Assembly (NCBI GenBank): GCA_036657395.1
Contig: JAVXGM010000001.1
Location: 186,001 to 250,000, forward strand
Length of the DNA: 64,000 bases
From: JAVXGM01 sp036657395
GTDB taxonomy: Bacteria; Bacillota; Clostridia; Peptostreptococcales; Anaerovoracaceae
Reading direction: 5' to 3'
Shown here: one piece after another, positions 8,741 to 17,648 of the stretch
Layout of the letters: each line of letters begins with the position of its first letter
Numbering within the stretch: the first letter of the stretch is position 1
Notes under the pieces: model-generated
What the model saw: only the letters and a program-made list of their open reading frames with translations
The model's database searches: none
Told to the model about the DNA's origin: nothing
Program-made: the position numbers and the translations under genes

Positions 8741-9694
8741 ATGATAGATAATTACAATAGAAAAATAGATTATATGCGAGTGTCCGTAACCGAACGGTGC
8801 AACCTGCGGTGTAAATACTGTATGCCAGAAGAGGGCATTGTTAAGAAATCCCACAAAGAGATGATGACATCAGAAGAAACCATTATGTCTATTAGAGCAG
8901 CAGCCAAGCTGGGAATAGAAAAAATCCGTATTACTGGGGGAGAGCCTTTAGTAAAGCATGGAGTGGTAAAACTTTGTAAGTCAATTGGACAGATTGAAGG
9001 AATCAAAGAAATTTGTATCACCACCAACGGAACCTTGCTTCCAACATATGCCAAGGATTTAAAAGCAGCGGGAGTATCTCGAGTTAATATCAGTCTTGAT
9101 ACATTAAACCCAGAAAAGTTTAGAGAAATTACAAGAAGAGGCAATTTGGAAGATGCTTTGGCAGGAATAAAGGCAGCTAAGGAAGTAGGTTTTGAACAAG
9201 TGAAAATCAACGTTGTCCTAATGGGTGGATTCAACGATGATGAAATACCTGCATTTGTAGAGCTGACTAGAGAAAATAATATTGAGGTTAGGTTTATAGA
9301 GCTAATGCCTATTGGCGGAGGCATAGGATTTGACAAAAATAACTTTGTAAGTTGTGATAGAGTTTTGTCTACAGTGGCAGAACTGAAATCTTTAGATAAG
9401 GAAGAAGGGGTAGCTAGGCTGTACGCTTTGCCAGGAGCTGCGGGTAAGGTAGGGCTGATTCGTCCGGTAAGCTGCGATTTCTGTGAAGGCTGTAATAAAA
9501 TTAGAATGACGGCTGACGGAAAATTAAAACCTTGTTTGCATTCTGACCAAGAAATTTCCCTAAAAGGTCTTAGTGAAGAGGAAATGCAAAAGCAGTTGGA
9601 AAAAACAATTTTAGAAAAGCCGGAGAAGCGGGAAGAAATAAGTGCAGAAAGTCCAAGTAAGGCTGGCAGGAATATGAATCAAATAGGAGGTTAA
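8741..9694 (+). CDS. moaA: GTP 3',8-cyclase, molybdenum cofactor biosynthesis
   Basis: This radical-SAM enzyme converts GTP to 3',8-cyclo-GTP, the first step of molybdopterin synthesis. The 317-residue protein has the N-terminal [4Fe-4S] motif CNLRCKYC near residues 20-27, the SAM-binding GGEP, a C-terminal second cluster in CDFCEGC plus a downstream Cys (KPCL), and the terminal QIGG needed for activity in the family. CAAGGA precedes the ATG at 8741. It is the first gene of a tight moaA-moaC-mogA-MOSC operon, two bases before moaC. Confidence 0.95.
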   Translation: MIDNYNRKIDYMRVSVTERCNLRCKYCMPEEGIVKKSHKEMMTSEETIMSIRAAAKLGIEKIRITGGEPLVKHGVVKLCKSIGQIEGIKEICITTNGTLLPTYAKDLKAAGVSRVNISLDTLNPEKFREITRRGNLEDALAGIKAAKEVGFEQVKINVVLMGGFNDDEIPAFVELTRENNIEVRFIELMPIGGGIGFDKNNFVSCDRVLSTVAELKSLDKEEGVARLYALPGAAGKVGLIRPVSCDFCEGCNKIRMTADGKLKPCLHSDQEISLKGLSEEEMQKQLEKTILEKPEKREEISAESPSKAGRNMNQIGG

Positions 9695-9696
9695 AA

Positions 9697-10179
9697 ATGG
9701 GAGAATTTTCACATTTTAATGAAGAGGGTCGAGGCAAGATGGTAGACGTGGGACACAAAGATGAAACCCAAAGAACAGCTATAGCCGTTGGCAGAGTCTT
9801 AGTGAATGAAGAAACATTTAATCTGATCAAAACCGGTGGAATGAAAAAAGGTGATGTATTGGGAACTGCTCAAATTGCAGGAATCATGGGAGCAAAAAAA
9901 ACCTCTGAGATTATTCCTATGTGTCATCCAATTATGATCACAGGTGTGAATATGACATTTGATTTAAACGAAGCGGATTTATCAGTAGAAATCAAAGCAG
10001 AAGTTAAGTGTAGCGGAGTTACGGGTGTGGAAATGGAAGCGTTGACCGCAGTATCTGTAGCTGGACTTACTATTTACGACATGTGTAAAGCCATACAAAA
10101 AGATATGGTGGTTGATCAAGTTCACCTCCTTCGTAAAACCGGCGGGAAAAGCGGAGATTTCAAATGGGAGGCACGGTAA
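9697..10179 (+). CDS. moaC: Cyclic pyranopterin monophosphate synthase
   Basis: This enzyme rearranges 3',8-cyclo-GTP to cyclic pyranopterin monophosphate, the second Moco step. The 160-residue protein is of normal length and carries the family signatures MCHPI near residue 70, GVTGVEMEALTAVS near residue 108 and the catalytic Lys region near the C-terminus (VHLLRKTGGKSG). AGGAGG lies just before the ATG. The stop shares a base with the mogA start (TAATG), so the two are probably translated in a coupled way. Confidence 0.95.
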   Translation: MGEFSHFNEEGRGKMVDVGHKDETQRTAIAVGRVLVNEETFNLIKTGGMKKGDVLGTAQIAGIMGAKKTSEIIPMCHPIMITGVNMTFDLNEADLSVEIKAEVKCSGVTGVEMEALTAVSVAGLTIYDMCKAIQKDMVVDQVHLLRKTGGKSGDFKWEAR

Positions 10180-10700
10180 TGAAATATACGGCGGCAGTAA
10201 TCACCATGAGTGATAAAGGATCTAAGGGTCAGCGAAAAGATACAAGTGGACCTGCAGTCCAAGAAATACTAAGGGCTGAAGGCTGGGAAGTTGTCTACAA
10301 CAATATGATTCCTGATGATATGGAAACAATAAAGAATGAACTGATTAAATGCACAGATGGAAAAGACATTTGGCTAATAGTAACCACTGGAGGAACAGGA
10401 TTTTCAAGAAGAGATGTAACCCCAGAAGCAACTCAGGCAGTAATAGAGCGACAGGTGGCTGGAATTCCTCAGGCAATGAGGGCAGAAAGCATGAGAATCA
10501 CACCTATGGGGATGCTTTCAAGAGCAGAAGCAGGCATTCGAGGAGGCAGCTTGATTATTAATTTACCAGGAAGTGAAAAAGCGGCCAAGGAATGTTTGGC
10601 GGCAGTAATAAAACCAATTAAACACGGCATTGATGTATTGAGGGGAGAATCCCACGACTGTGCGAGGATTCATAATAAGGAGGAACACAAACATGGCTAA
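10179..10700 (+). CDS. mogA: Molybdopterin adenylyltransferase, MogA/MoaB family
   Basis: This enzyme of the MogA/MoaB fold adenylates molybdopterin before metal insertion. The 173-residue protein has the signature TTGGTGFSRRDVTPEA near residues 70-85, and NLPGSEKAA near residue 130. The frame opens at 10164, but the ATG at 10179, overlapping the moaC stop and preceded by GGGAGG, gives the standard start MKYTAAVITMSDKG. It overlaps the MOSC gene by eight bases. MogA and MoaB cannot be separated by sequence alone here. Confidence 0.9.
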   Translation: MKYTAAVITMSDKGSKGQRKDTSGPAVQEILRAEGWEVVYNNMIPDDMETIKNELIKCTDGKDIWLIVTTGGTGFSRRDVTPEATQAVIERQVAGIPQAMRAESMRITPMGMLSRAEAGIRGGSLIINLPGSEKAAKECLAAVIKPIKHGIDVLRGESHDCARIHNKEEHKHG

Positions 10701-11130
10701 AGTGAAAGCAGTATGTATTAGCGAAAAAAAGGGAGAACAGAAAAAACCAGTTGATTCTGTTTTACTGAAAGTGGATCATGGAATACAAGGAGATGCTCAC
10801 GCAGGAAATTGGCATAGACAGGTAAGTCTTTTGGCAGCAGAGAGCGTAGAGAAAGTCCAAAAAGTTTTGGACTTTAAGCTTGAAAGCGGCGCTTTTGCAG
10901 AAAACATTCTTACAGAGGGAATTGAGCTTTTTACCCTTCCTGTGGGAACAAAGCTAGCAATGGGACCTGCAATAGGTGAGGTGACACAGATTGGTAAGGA
11001 GTGCCATCATGGCTGCGCTATTAGAGAACTTGCTGGAGATTGTGTAATGCCAAGAGAGGGGATATTTGTTAAAATCCTAAAAGGCGGCGTGGTAAAAGCG
11101 GGAGCAGAAATAGCAGTAATAGAAGATTAG
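10693..11130 (+). CDS. MOSC domain protein
   Basis: MOSC domains handle sulfur transfer or bind molybdenum cofactor (as in Moco sulfurase C-termini and YiiM). The 145-residue protein is a stand-alone MOSC domain starting MAKVKAVCIS, with GIQGDAHAG near residue 32, the RQVSLL segment, and a conserved Cys in IGKECHHGCAI near residue 100. The frame opens upstream at 10660, but AAGGAGG precedes the ATG at 10693, which overlaps the mogA stop. Its place in the operon supports a Moco role; the substrate is unknown. Fused or neighbouring MOSC genes are common in clostridial Moco operons. Confidence 0.87.
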   Translation: MAKVKAVCISEKKGEQKKPVDSVLLKVDHGIQGDAHAGNWHRQVSLLAAESVEKVQKVLDFKLESGAFAENILTEGIELFTLPVGTKLAMGPAIGEVTQIGKECHHGCAIRELAGDCVMPREGIFVKILKGGVVKAGAEIAVIED

Positions 11131-11298
11131 GCATACGGAGCGGATCATAACACCTTTATGAGTGTGGAGTTTTGCCTTTGTATTTGTGGTAACAGTGATT
11201 TATATAAACTATAAAAACTATGGCTAGAATCAACATAGATATGAAAAAAAGCATATGAAGTAAAAAAAACAATTACATGAATTTAATTGTAATGAAAA

Positions 11299-11339
11299 GG
11301 ACTTTTGTAGGGGAAACTTTACAAAGGTTCTATTTTTTT
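11299..11339 (+). terminator. Intrinsic terminator upstream of pstS
   Basis: GGACTTTTGTA at 11299-11309 pairs with TACAAAGGTTC at 11320-11330 (two G-U pairs), followed by a T-rich run. It separates the Moco operon from the pst operon. The 170 bases between the MOSC stop and this hairpin hold nothing else I can support. Confidence 0.7.
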
Positions 11340-11357
11340 AAAATCCTTTACATGGAC

Positions 11358-11406
11358 TTAACATTATTAACATAGTTATAACCTTTTTCTTAAAATAGAG
11401 TTAACA
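11358..11406 (+). promoter_or_regulatory. Candidate PhoB/PhoP boxes before pstS
   Basis: TTAACA occurs at 11358-11363, 11367-11372 and 11401-11406, with a related TTATAA at 11376-11381. TTAACA-type repeats are the known PhoP target in Bacillota. The spacing here (9 bases between the first three) differs from the 11-base period known in Bacillus, so this is a candidate only. Confidence 0.5.
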
Positions 11407-11479
11407 CAAAGGTGTTAGACTAAGTCTTGTAAAAAGGATTTAAAAAATAATTTAAAGAAAGAAGAAAGAAGGAGAAAGA

Positions 11480-12337
11480 ATGAAGAAGAAACTTTTAACA
11501 GGCATTATTGCCACAGTTGTACTTGTTACAGCAGTAGTAGGATTATCTGGTTGCGGTAAGAGCAGCAGCTCTGCAGAAAAGGGAAGCACAGTAACGCTGG
11601 CAGGATCCACATCGGTTCAACCCTTAACTGAAGCCTTTGGAGAAAAATATATGGAAGACAATCCAGACGTGACGATCGAAGCCCAAGGCGGTGGATCAGG
11701 ACAAGGAGTTAAAGCAATCGAAACAAACATTGCAGATATTGGTTCGCTTTCAAGAGAAGTCAAGGAAGAAGAAAAAACTGCGCTGAAAAAAGAATACGTT
11801 ATTGCACAAGATGGAGTTGCAGTAGTTGTGAACTCAGAAGTAAAAGTTGATAACCTATCAATGGATCAGATAATGAAAATTTACACTGGCAAAATTAAAA
11901 ACTGGAAAGAAGTTGGCGGTACAGACAAAGAAATCACAGCTGTAACTAGAGAAGAAGGATCTGGAACAAGAGGCGCATTTACAGAAATCACAGGTGTCTT
12001 AACAAAGGACGATGCAGGAACTGAAACAGACAATACTACGTCTAAAGCATTAGTGCAGCCATCAACAGGAGCAGTAAAAGAAACAGTAGCAAAAACGCCA
12101 AACTCCATTGGATATATGTCAATAGGCGCTCTTGACGATACAGTTAAGGCAGTAAAAGTAGACAAAGTGGATGCCACAGAAGAAAACGTACTTGCCAAGA
12201 AATACCCAATTTCAAGACCATTCTTATACGCAGTAGGATCAGAAGTTACAAAAGAGGCACAAGCATTCATCGACTTTGCACTTAGTCAAGAAGGACAAAA
12301 AATCGTTAAAGAGAGCGGTTTCATTCCAGTAAAATAA
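11480..12337 (+). CDS. pstS: Phosphate ABC transporter substrate-binding lipoprotein
   Basis: This lipoprotein captures phosphate outside the membrane and delivers it to PstCA. The 285-residue protein has a lipoprotein signal (residues 1-25, lipobox LSGC with Cys at about 25), and then the typical GSTSVQPL start of the mature binding domain near residue 40. AQGGGSGQG and TREEGSGTRGAF form the phosphate-binding loops. GGAG precedes the ATG. It leads pstSCAB-phoU and is probably induced at low phosphate through the TTAACA boxes upstream. Confidence 0.96.
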   Translation: MKKKLLTGIIATVVLVTAVVGLSGCGKSSSSAEKGSTVTLAGSTSVQPLTEAFGEKYMEDNPDVTIEAQGGGSGQGVKAIETNIADIGSLSREVKEEEKTALKKEYVIAQDGVAVVVNSEVKVDNLSMDQIMKIYTGKIKNWKEVGGTDKEITAVTREEGSGTRGAFTEITGVLTKDDAGTETDNTTSKALVQPSTGAVKETVAKTPNSIGYMSIGALDDTVKAVKVDKVDATEENVLAKKYPISRPFLYAVGSEVTKEAQAFIDFALSQEGQKIVKESGFIPVK

Positions 12338-12352
12338 GAGGGATATAGATAA

Positions 12353-13243
12353 ATGAAGACTAGAGAAAAGGTAATGGAAAAATTAATACTACTCAGCGCA
12401 ATAGTGTCAGTTGGAGCAGTTGCACTGATTACCATATTTATCTTCAGCTCAGGGATACCAGTGCTTAAAGAATATGGAGTAGTAAACTTCATATTCGGAA
12501 AAGAATGGCGACCTACAAATGGAGCATATGGTATATTCCCTCTCATAGCGGGAACCTTAGGGGTGACAATAGGCGCTCTTATTATAGGAATTCCAATGGG
12601 AATAGGGTGTTCAGTTTTTCTTGCAGAAGTGCTAAAAAAAAGGCCAGCCAAACTATTTAAATCAGCTATTGAGCTTTTAGCAGGCATACCGTCTGTAGTC
12701 TATGGGTTCTTTGGGCTGGCAATCATAGTACCAGCTATTAGAGATTATATTTTGCCACTTGTGCAAAGATTTAATCCTGATGCATCTACAACAGGGTTTA
12801 GCGTATTGGCAGGAGCCATTATACTGGCCATTATGATTTTGCCAACCATTGTTAGTATCTCAGAAAATGCCATTGCATCTGTACCTGTAGAATTTAAAGA
12901 GGCCTCATTGGCACTGGGTGCAGATAGGCGGCAAACTATTACAAAGATAATCCTTCCTGCGGCCAAATCGGGAATTTTTTCCTCAATAATCTTGGCTATG
13001 GGAAGAGCCATTGGTGAAACAATGGCAGTACTACTTATAACCGGTAACATGGCACAGATGCCTGGTAGTCCGCTGGATTCTGCGGCAACCTTGACGGGGA
13101 CGATTGCAATGGAAATGTCATATGCTACCCCGACACACCAGCAGGCACTCTTTGCCATTGGAATTATCTTGTTTGTAATCATAGTAATTCTTAATTCTAT
13201 TGCACAAGTTGTAATGAGAAAATTTGGAGGTATGACAGAATGA
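12353..13243 (+). CDS. pstC: Phosphate ABC transporter permease PstC
   Basis: This is one of two membrane subunits of the high-affinity phosphate transporter. The 296-residue protein shows six hydrophobic segments and the ABC-permease EAA loop near residues 180-200 (FKEASLALGADRRQT). Other family features are AGIPSVVYGFFG and GRAIGETMAV. It starts 15 bases after pstS and overlaps pstA by four bases (ATGA), as is usual for pst operons. Confidence 0.95.
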   Translation: MKTREKVMEKLILLSAIVSVGAVALITIFIFSSGIPVLKEYGVVNFIFGKEWRPTNGAYGIFPLIAGTLGVTIGALIIGIPMGIGCSVFLAEVLKKRPAKLFKSAIELLAGIPSVVYGFFGLAIIVPAIRDYILPLVQRFNPDASTTGFSVLAGAIILAIMILPTIVSISENAIASVPVEFKEASLALGADRRQTITKIILPAAKSGIFSSIILAMGRAIGETMAVLLITGNMAQMPGSPLDSAATLTGTIAMEMSYATPTHQQALFAIGIILFVIIVILNSIAQVVMRKFGGMTE

Positions 13244-14067
13244 ACAAGAAAAAAACATTGAACGGGATTTACTTTGGAGGCATTAGCCTGATTGCAGCAG
13301 GGACTTTAGTAGTCCTTATACTGATCATAGGATTTATCCTAGTCAAAGGGTTCCCTTATATAACAATAGAATTTCTTACTAAGTCCCCAACAATGATGGG
13401 GAAAGAAGGAGGCATATTCCCAATAATAGTGGGAACCATCTATGTAACATTAGTAGCGGTGGTTATAGCTACACCAATTGGGGTGGCAGCTGCAATTCAC
13501 TTTTCGGAATACGCCAAAAGAGGTAAACTAGTAAATACTATAAGATTTTTTACAGAAGTACTTGCAGGTATACCATCAATAATATTTGGCCTTTTCGGCT
13601 TTGCATTCTTTGTAGTATTCCTGGGAATGGGATGGTCAGTCATCTCGGGTGGATTAACATTATCAATGATGATTCTTCCTACGTTAATTCGTGCCACTGA
13701 AGAATCATTGAAAACAGTGCCAATGTCCTATAGGGAGGGTAGTCTTTCACTAGGGGCAACAAAATGGCAAACCACGAAAAAAATTGTACTACCTTGTTGT
13801 AAGTCAGGTGTGCTTACAGGATTAATCCTAGGAATAGGAAGGGCTATCGGCGAGACAGCAGCAGTTATGCTTACTGTAGGCGGCTCCCTCAAAATCCCAG
13901 ACACCATGTTTGACTCCACAAGAACAATGGCAGTACATTTATATACATTAGCTTCCGAAGGGTTGTCTGAAGAAAAAACTTACGCAACAGCGGCGTTGCT
14001 TATAATATTGGTGTTAATCATTAATGCTGCAGCAAATAGCATAAGCGGAAGGTTAACGAAGGAGTAG
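13240..14067 (+). CDS. pstA: Phosphate ABC transporter permease PstA
   Basis: This is the second membrane subunit of the phosphate transporter. The 275-residue protein has six hydrophobic segments, the AGIPSIIFGLFG segment shared with PstC, an EAA-type loop YREGSLSLGATKWQT near residue 170, and GRAIGETAAV. The ATG overlaps the pstC stop by four bases and is preceded by GGAGG. It ends three bases before pstB. Confidence 0.95.
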   Translation: MNKKKTLNGIYFGGISLIAAGTLVVLILIIGFILVKGFPYITIEFLTKSPTMMGKEGGIFPIIVGTIYVTLVAVVIATPIGVAAAIHFSEYAKRGKLVNTIRFFTEVLAGIPSIIFGLFGFAFFVVFLGMGWSVISGGLTLSMMILPTLIRATEESLKTVPMSYREGSLSLGATKWQTTKKIVLPCCKSGVLTGLILGIGRAIGETAAVMLTVGGSLKIPDTMFDSTRTMAVHLYTLASEGLSEEKTYATAALLIILVLIINAAANSISGRLTKE

Positions 14068-14070
14068 AAT

Positions 14071-14829
14071 ATGAAAGAAAAGAAATTTGAAATCAGAGAT
14101 TTGGATTTGCATTATGGTGACTTCCAGGCCCTAAAAAAGATTAACATTGATATTTTTGAAAAGGATGTTACTGCTTTGATTGGTCCTTCCGGCTGTGGTA
14201 AGTCTACATTTTTAAGAACATTAAACAGAATGAACGATTTAGTTGAAGGAGTTAAAATAAAAGGAGATATTATTTTTGATAATGAAAATATCTATGATAA
14301 AAATTACGATGTTATCTCTCTTAGAAAAAAAGTGGGTATGGTGTTCCAAAAACCAAATCCCTTTCCAAAGACCATATATGAAAATATTGTCTATGGTCCA
14401 AGGCTTCATGGAGAGAAAAACAAGACTAATTTAGATGAAATAGTAGAGCGGACTTTAAAAGAAGTGGCCTTGTGGGATGAAGTTAAGGATAGACTTAATA
14501 AATCAGCACTTGGGCTTTCAGGAGGACAGCAACAGCGGCTTTGTATCGCCAGATGCCTTTCTGTAGCTCCAGAAGTCATTCTTATGGATGAACCCACATC
14601 TGCCTTAGATCCAGTAGCAACAACAAAGGTTGAAGCCCTAATACAAGAATTAAAGGATAAATACAGTATCGTAATTGTAACGCACAATATGCAGCAGGCT
14701 GGACGAGTGTCCAACAGAACTGCCTTCTTCTTCACAGGAGAGATTGTAGAAATAGATACAACAGAAAAAATCTTCTCAAATCCTTCCCAAACTAAAACGG
14801 AAGAGTATATTACTGGAAGATTTGGTTGA
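14071..14829 (+). CDS. pstB: Phosphate ABC transporter ATPase PstB
   Basis: This is the cytoplasmic ATPase that drives PstSCA. The 252-residue protein is normal length and complete: Walker A GPSGCGKST near residue 38, Q-loop VFQKPNPFP, signature LSGGQQQR near 150, Walker B VILMDEPTSALD and the His switch VTHNM. It starts with a GGAG site within the end of pstA and is followed at 14843 by phoU. Confidence 0.96.
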   Translation: MKEKKFEIRDLDLHYGDFQALKKINIDIFEKDVTALIGPSGCGKSTFLRTLNRMNDLVEGVKIKGDIIFDNENIYDKNYDVISLRKKVGMVFQKPNPFPKTIYENIVYGPRLHGEKNKTNLDEIVERTLKEVALWDEVKDRLNKSALGLSGGQQQRLCIARCLSVAPEVILMDEPTSALDPVATTKVEALIQELKDKYSIVIVTHNMQQAGRVSNRTAFFFTGEIVEIDTTEKIFSNPSQTKTEEYITGRFG

Positions 14830-14842
14830 TAAGGAGGATAAC

Positions 14843-15502
14843 ATGACACCTAGACCTAAAATGGATCAAGAATTAGTTAAAATTAATGAAAAGCTTACAG
14901 CCATGACAAAACTAGTCAACGAGACTATTGTGAATTCGATGAAAGCTATTAAGGAAAAGGATACAGGGCTGGCACGTCAAATCATAGATGGAGATCAATA
15001 CATTGACGACATGGAAGATGAAATTAATGATGTGTGCTTTAAATTTCTAGCCACCCAGTCGCCACTTGCAAGTGACCTTCGATACTGTATTTCTCTTATG
15101 AGTATGGTACGAGACTTAGAACGGATTGGAGATCATTGTGAAGACTTGGCAAAGTATGCTATTCGAATGGCAGGGGAAGAATATTATAAGGAATTAATAG
15201 ACCTTCCAAGGATGGCCGACATGGCTGCAAGTATGGTAAACAATGCAATACACGCATTTTTGCAACGTGACTTAAGGTTGGCTAGAAAAGTCTGGAAAGC
15301 GGATGAGGAGGTGGACGAACTCTTTAGAAATATACATGAAGAACAGCTAAATATTGCGGAGACTGATTCGACCAAAGCAAAAATGGCCATTATGTTTGCC
15401 TTTGTCGCTGCTCATTTAGAACGAATTGCAGACTATGCAACCAACATTTGTGAAGAAACAGTATTTTCCCTAGAGGGAGGATACTCAATGGAGGAAAAAT
15501 AA
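14843..15502 (+). CDS. phoU: Phosphate signalling protein PhoU
   Basis: PhoU couples the Pst transporter to the PhoR/PhoB-type sensor system and limits phosphate uptake. The 219-residue all-helical protein contains two PhoU repeats with metal-site motifs DLERIGDHCEDLA (near residue 90) and HLERIADYATNICEE (near residue 190). The frame opens at 14822 inside pstB, but AAGGAGG precedes the ATG at 14843, so that is the start. It closes the operon. The sensor pair itself is not in this window. Confidence 0.95.
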   Translation: MTPRPKMDQELVKINEKLTAMTKLVNETIVNSMKAIKEKDTGLARQIIDGDQYIDDMEDEINDVCFKFLATQSPLASDLRYCISLMSMVRDLERIGDHCEDLAKYAIRMAGEEYYKELIDLPRMADMAASMVNNAIHAFLQRDLRLARKVWKADEEVDELFRNIHEEQLNIAETDSTKAKMAIMFAFVAAHLERIADYATNICEETVFSLEGGYSMEEK

Positions 15503-15546
15503 AAAAATGCCCTCAGGACTTGCTTTAAGAACTAATCCTGAGGGCA
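15501..15546 (-). terminator. Terminator between phoU and DUF2804
   Basis: TGCCCTCAGGA at 15508-15518 pairs exactly with TCCTGAGGGCA at 15536-15546. The A-run at 15501-15507 becomes a T-run on the minus strand, so it best serves the DUF2804 gene, but the stem could also stop phoU transcripts. Confidence 0.85.
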
Positions 15547-15561
15547 GATTATTATAATGTA

Positions 15562-16593
15562 TTACCATTTATTGTAGACCTTTTCGGCAAACCCGAGGAG
15601 GTCTTTTATATTGACTACTGTGCCATCGTCTAAAACCATTTTTCCCGTATATCTACCAAATACCTGGTGTTGATTAGTAGAAATAAAGCCTAAGTTGGTC
15701 TTAGCGGCTCGATCAATAATTGGAGTAAAGATCATCTTAAAGCGATCATCATCGCTGGTAAAGAACCAAGGTGACATAAAGTCATCCTGTTCATCTTTCA
15801 CCGGTATATTAAATTCAACATTACCGATTTTATGAGCCTTGTGGTTGAAAAAAAGCATATTTTCTGTAGCCTGAGTTGTATCCCCAAAGCCGTAGCCAAT
15901 ATTAAACCCAAAAGTAGTAGAGTTAACACCACCAGAGGCGCTGCCCCAAAACCATGTGTTCTTCCTAGTCCAGACGCCTCGGCCCCAGTCAAGAAGCCCA
16001 ATGGAATCTCCAGAGTCAAGTTCATAGTTATCATCCCCGAACTTTACTGACCCCTGTGCAGGCATACAGTTGATTTTTTCATTGTAGTAAAAGGCGTAAG
16101 GGTCAGTTTCAAATGGTGTGGCGACAACCATAGAATCACCCTTTGGGTCACCTAAAACGATTTCCCCATCGAGAGTCTTATGGTTATAGAAATTGTCCAT
16201 ATGAAATTTCAAAATCCGATAATTATCTTCTCGCTTAAAGGAAATAAAGTGATGATTGGAAAAAATTTCTGTATTTCCAGTGGTGGAATCTTCAGGCATC
16301 CCAGTGTTACCCATAGGAAATAAGCGGATAGGGCTTTTTGTGTGCTGCCAAGGTCTTTTAAAATCTATAAATGAAATGCTGTCAAGACCCATATATGAAT
16401 TGTCAGCAATGGTTAGGGCAATGGCAAAATCCTGATTGTGGACCAAATAGTAGTCCCACTCTTTGATTCTATACTTGTTGGCTGTAATATCACTTCTTCT
16501 ATATTGTAAAATCTGTTTCTTGGCAAATCCGGCTTCAGAAAGGGATCCATTTCTTCTTAACAAATTTTGTTTTCGTGTAATCTCATGTTGCAT
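15562..16593 (-). CDS. DUF2804 family protein
   Basis: This is a 343-residue protein that I recognise as DUF2804: it starts MQHEITRKQNLLRRNGSLSEAG and contains the tryptophan-rich central part with WGRGVWTRKNTWFWGSASG near residue 210. It has no signal peptide or membrane segment. The fold is likely an all-beta lipocalin-like domain and the biochemical role is unknown. AGGAGG precedes the ATG on the minus strand. It is monocistronic and convergent with phoU. Confidence 0.85.
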   Translation of the reverse strand: MQHEITRKQNLLRRNGSLSEAGFAKKQILQYRRSDITANKYRIKEWDYYLVHNQDFAIALTIADNSYMGLDSISFIDFKRPWQHTKSPIRLFPMGNTGMPEDSTTGNTEIFSNHHFISFKREDNYRILKFHMDNFYNHKTLDGEIVLGDPKGDSMVVATPFETDPYAFYYNEKINCMPAQGSVKFGDDNYELDSGDSIGLLDWGRGVWTRKNTWFWGSASGGVNSTTFGFNIGYGFGDTTQATENMLFFNHKAHKIGNVEFNIPVKDEQDDFMSPWFFTSDDDRFKMIFTPIIDRAAKTNLGFISTNQHQVFGRYTGKMVLDDGTVVNIKDLLGFAEKVYNKW

Positions 16594-16680
16594 GGTGTAT
16601 TCCTCCTACTTGTTCAAATTAAACAGCCATAGAGGCTAATCTTAGGTAAGTATATACCCATATGGGCAATATGACAATAG

Positions 16681-16710
16681 TTGATTAGGTGAAGATATTT
16701 ATGGTATAAA
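16681..16710 (+). promoter_or_regulatory. Promoter of nfo
   Basis: TTGATT at 16681-16686 and TATAAA at 16705-16710, spacer 18, 22 bases before the nfo start. Confidence 0.5.
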
Positions 16711-16731
16711 CAATATGAAAAGGAGAAAATT

Positions 16732-17565
16732 ATGTTTTATATTGGATGTCATTTATCAGTAACAAAAGGTTATGAAAATATGGGGAAGGAAGCCTTGAAA
16801 ATAGGGGCTAACACCTTCCAGTTTTTTACCCGAAATCCGAGAGGTGGAAAGGCTAAAGCAGTTGACAAGGAAGATATGCAGGCTTTTTTAACCTTGGCAA
16901 AGGAAAACAACTTTGGCAAATTAGTGGCTCATGCCCCATACACATTAAATCCTTGTTCTGCAAATGAGAAGGTCAGGGATTTTGCATATATTGCAATGGA
17001 AGAAGATTTGGAAAAGATGGAATACCTTCCGGGAAACTACTATAATTTTCACCCGGGAAGTCACGTTGGTCAGGGAATGCCTGAAGGAATTCAGTTAATT
17101 ACCCAGCTATTAAATCAGGTTTTGAAGGAGGATCAATCCACTATTGTTCTTTTGGAAACTATGTCAGGAAAAGGCAGTGAAGTGGGCAGTCAGTTTGAAG
17201 AATTAGCAGCTATTATTGACGGGGTAAAGCTGAAAGATAAAATTGGAGTTTGCATGGATACCTGTCACATTAGTGATGCTGGCTACAATATCAGAGGAAC
17301 CCTAAGTGGGGTTCTTGAAGAGTTTGATAAGGTGATTGGCCTTTCATATCTTCACGCATTGCATATTAACGATAGCTTAAATCCTATAGGCGCTCATAAG
17401 GACAGACATGAGAAGATAGGACAAGGGTATCTTGGGATTGATACTTTTGAAAAGGTGATCAATCATCCAGCTCTCAGGGATTTACCCTTCCTTCTGGAGA
17501 CTCCAAATGAACTTGAAGGATATGCAGAAGAAATATCCCAGCTGAAAGGGAAACGAAAAAAGTAG
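16732..17565 (+). CDS. nfo: Deoxyribonuclease IV (AP endonuclease, endonuclease IV)
   Basis: This zinc TIM-barrel enzyme cuts DNA 5' to abasic sites in base-excision repair. The 277-residue protein is full length and shows the metal-binding motifs in order: HAPY near residue 67, HPGSHVG near 105, LLETMSGKGSEVG near 143, MDTCHISDAGY near 180, HINDS near 213 and DRHEKIGQG near 226. GGAG lies seven bases before the ATG. It is a single gene and marks the left border of the accessory island. Confidence 0.96.
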   Translation: MFYIGCHLSVTKGYENMGKEALKIGANTFQFFTRNPRGGKAKAVDKEDMQAFLTLAKENNFGKLVAHAPYTLNPCSANEKVRDFAYIAMEEDLEKMEYLPGNYYNFHPGSHVGQGMPEGIQLITQLLNQVLKEDQSTIVLLETMSGKGSEVGSQFEELAAIIDGVKLKDKIGVCMDTCHISDAGYNIRGTLSGVLEEFDKVIGLSYLHALHINDSLNPIGAHKDRHEKIGQGYLGIDTFEKVINHPALRDLPFLLETPNELEGYAEEISQLKGKRKK

Positions 17566-17648
17566 TTTTCATGGTTCCTTTAAATTCTCAACTTATTTTA
17601 TCCCCTTTTTGCGTTTTGTGAATAAAATTATAGCACCGCTTTACTCCC

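Noticed and set aside
8770..9336. A 188-codon minus-strand frame inside moaA
   Set aside because: It is a shadow of the MoaA coding frame, with no ribosome site and no recognisable product.
11131..11298. A molybdenum-cofactor riboswitch or small gene between the MOSC gene and pstS
   Set aside because: The stretch lies downstream of the Moco genes, shows only a 4-bp stem, and has no frame with a ribosome site.
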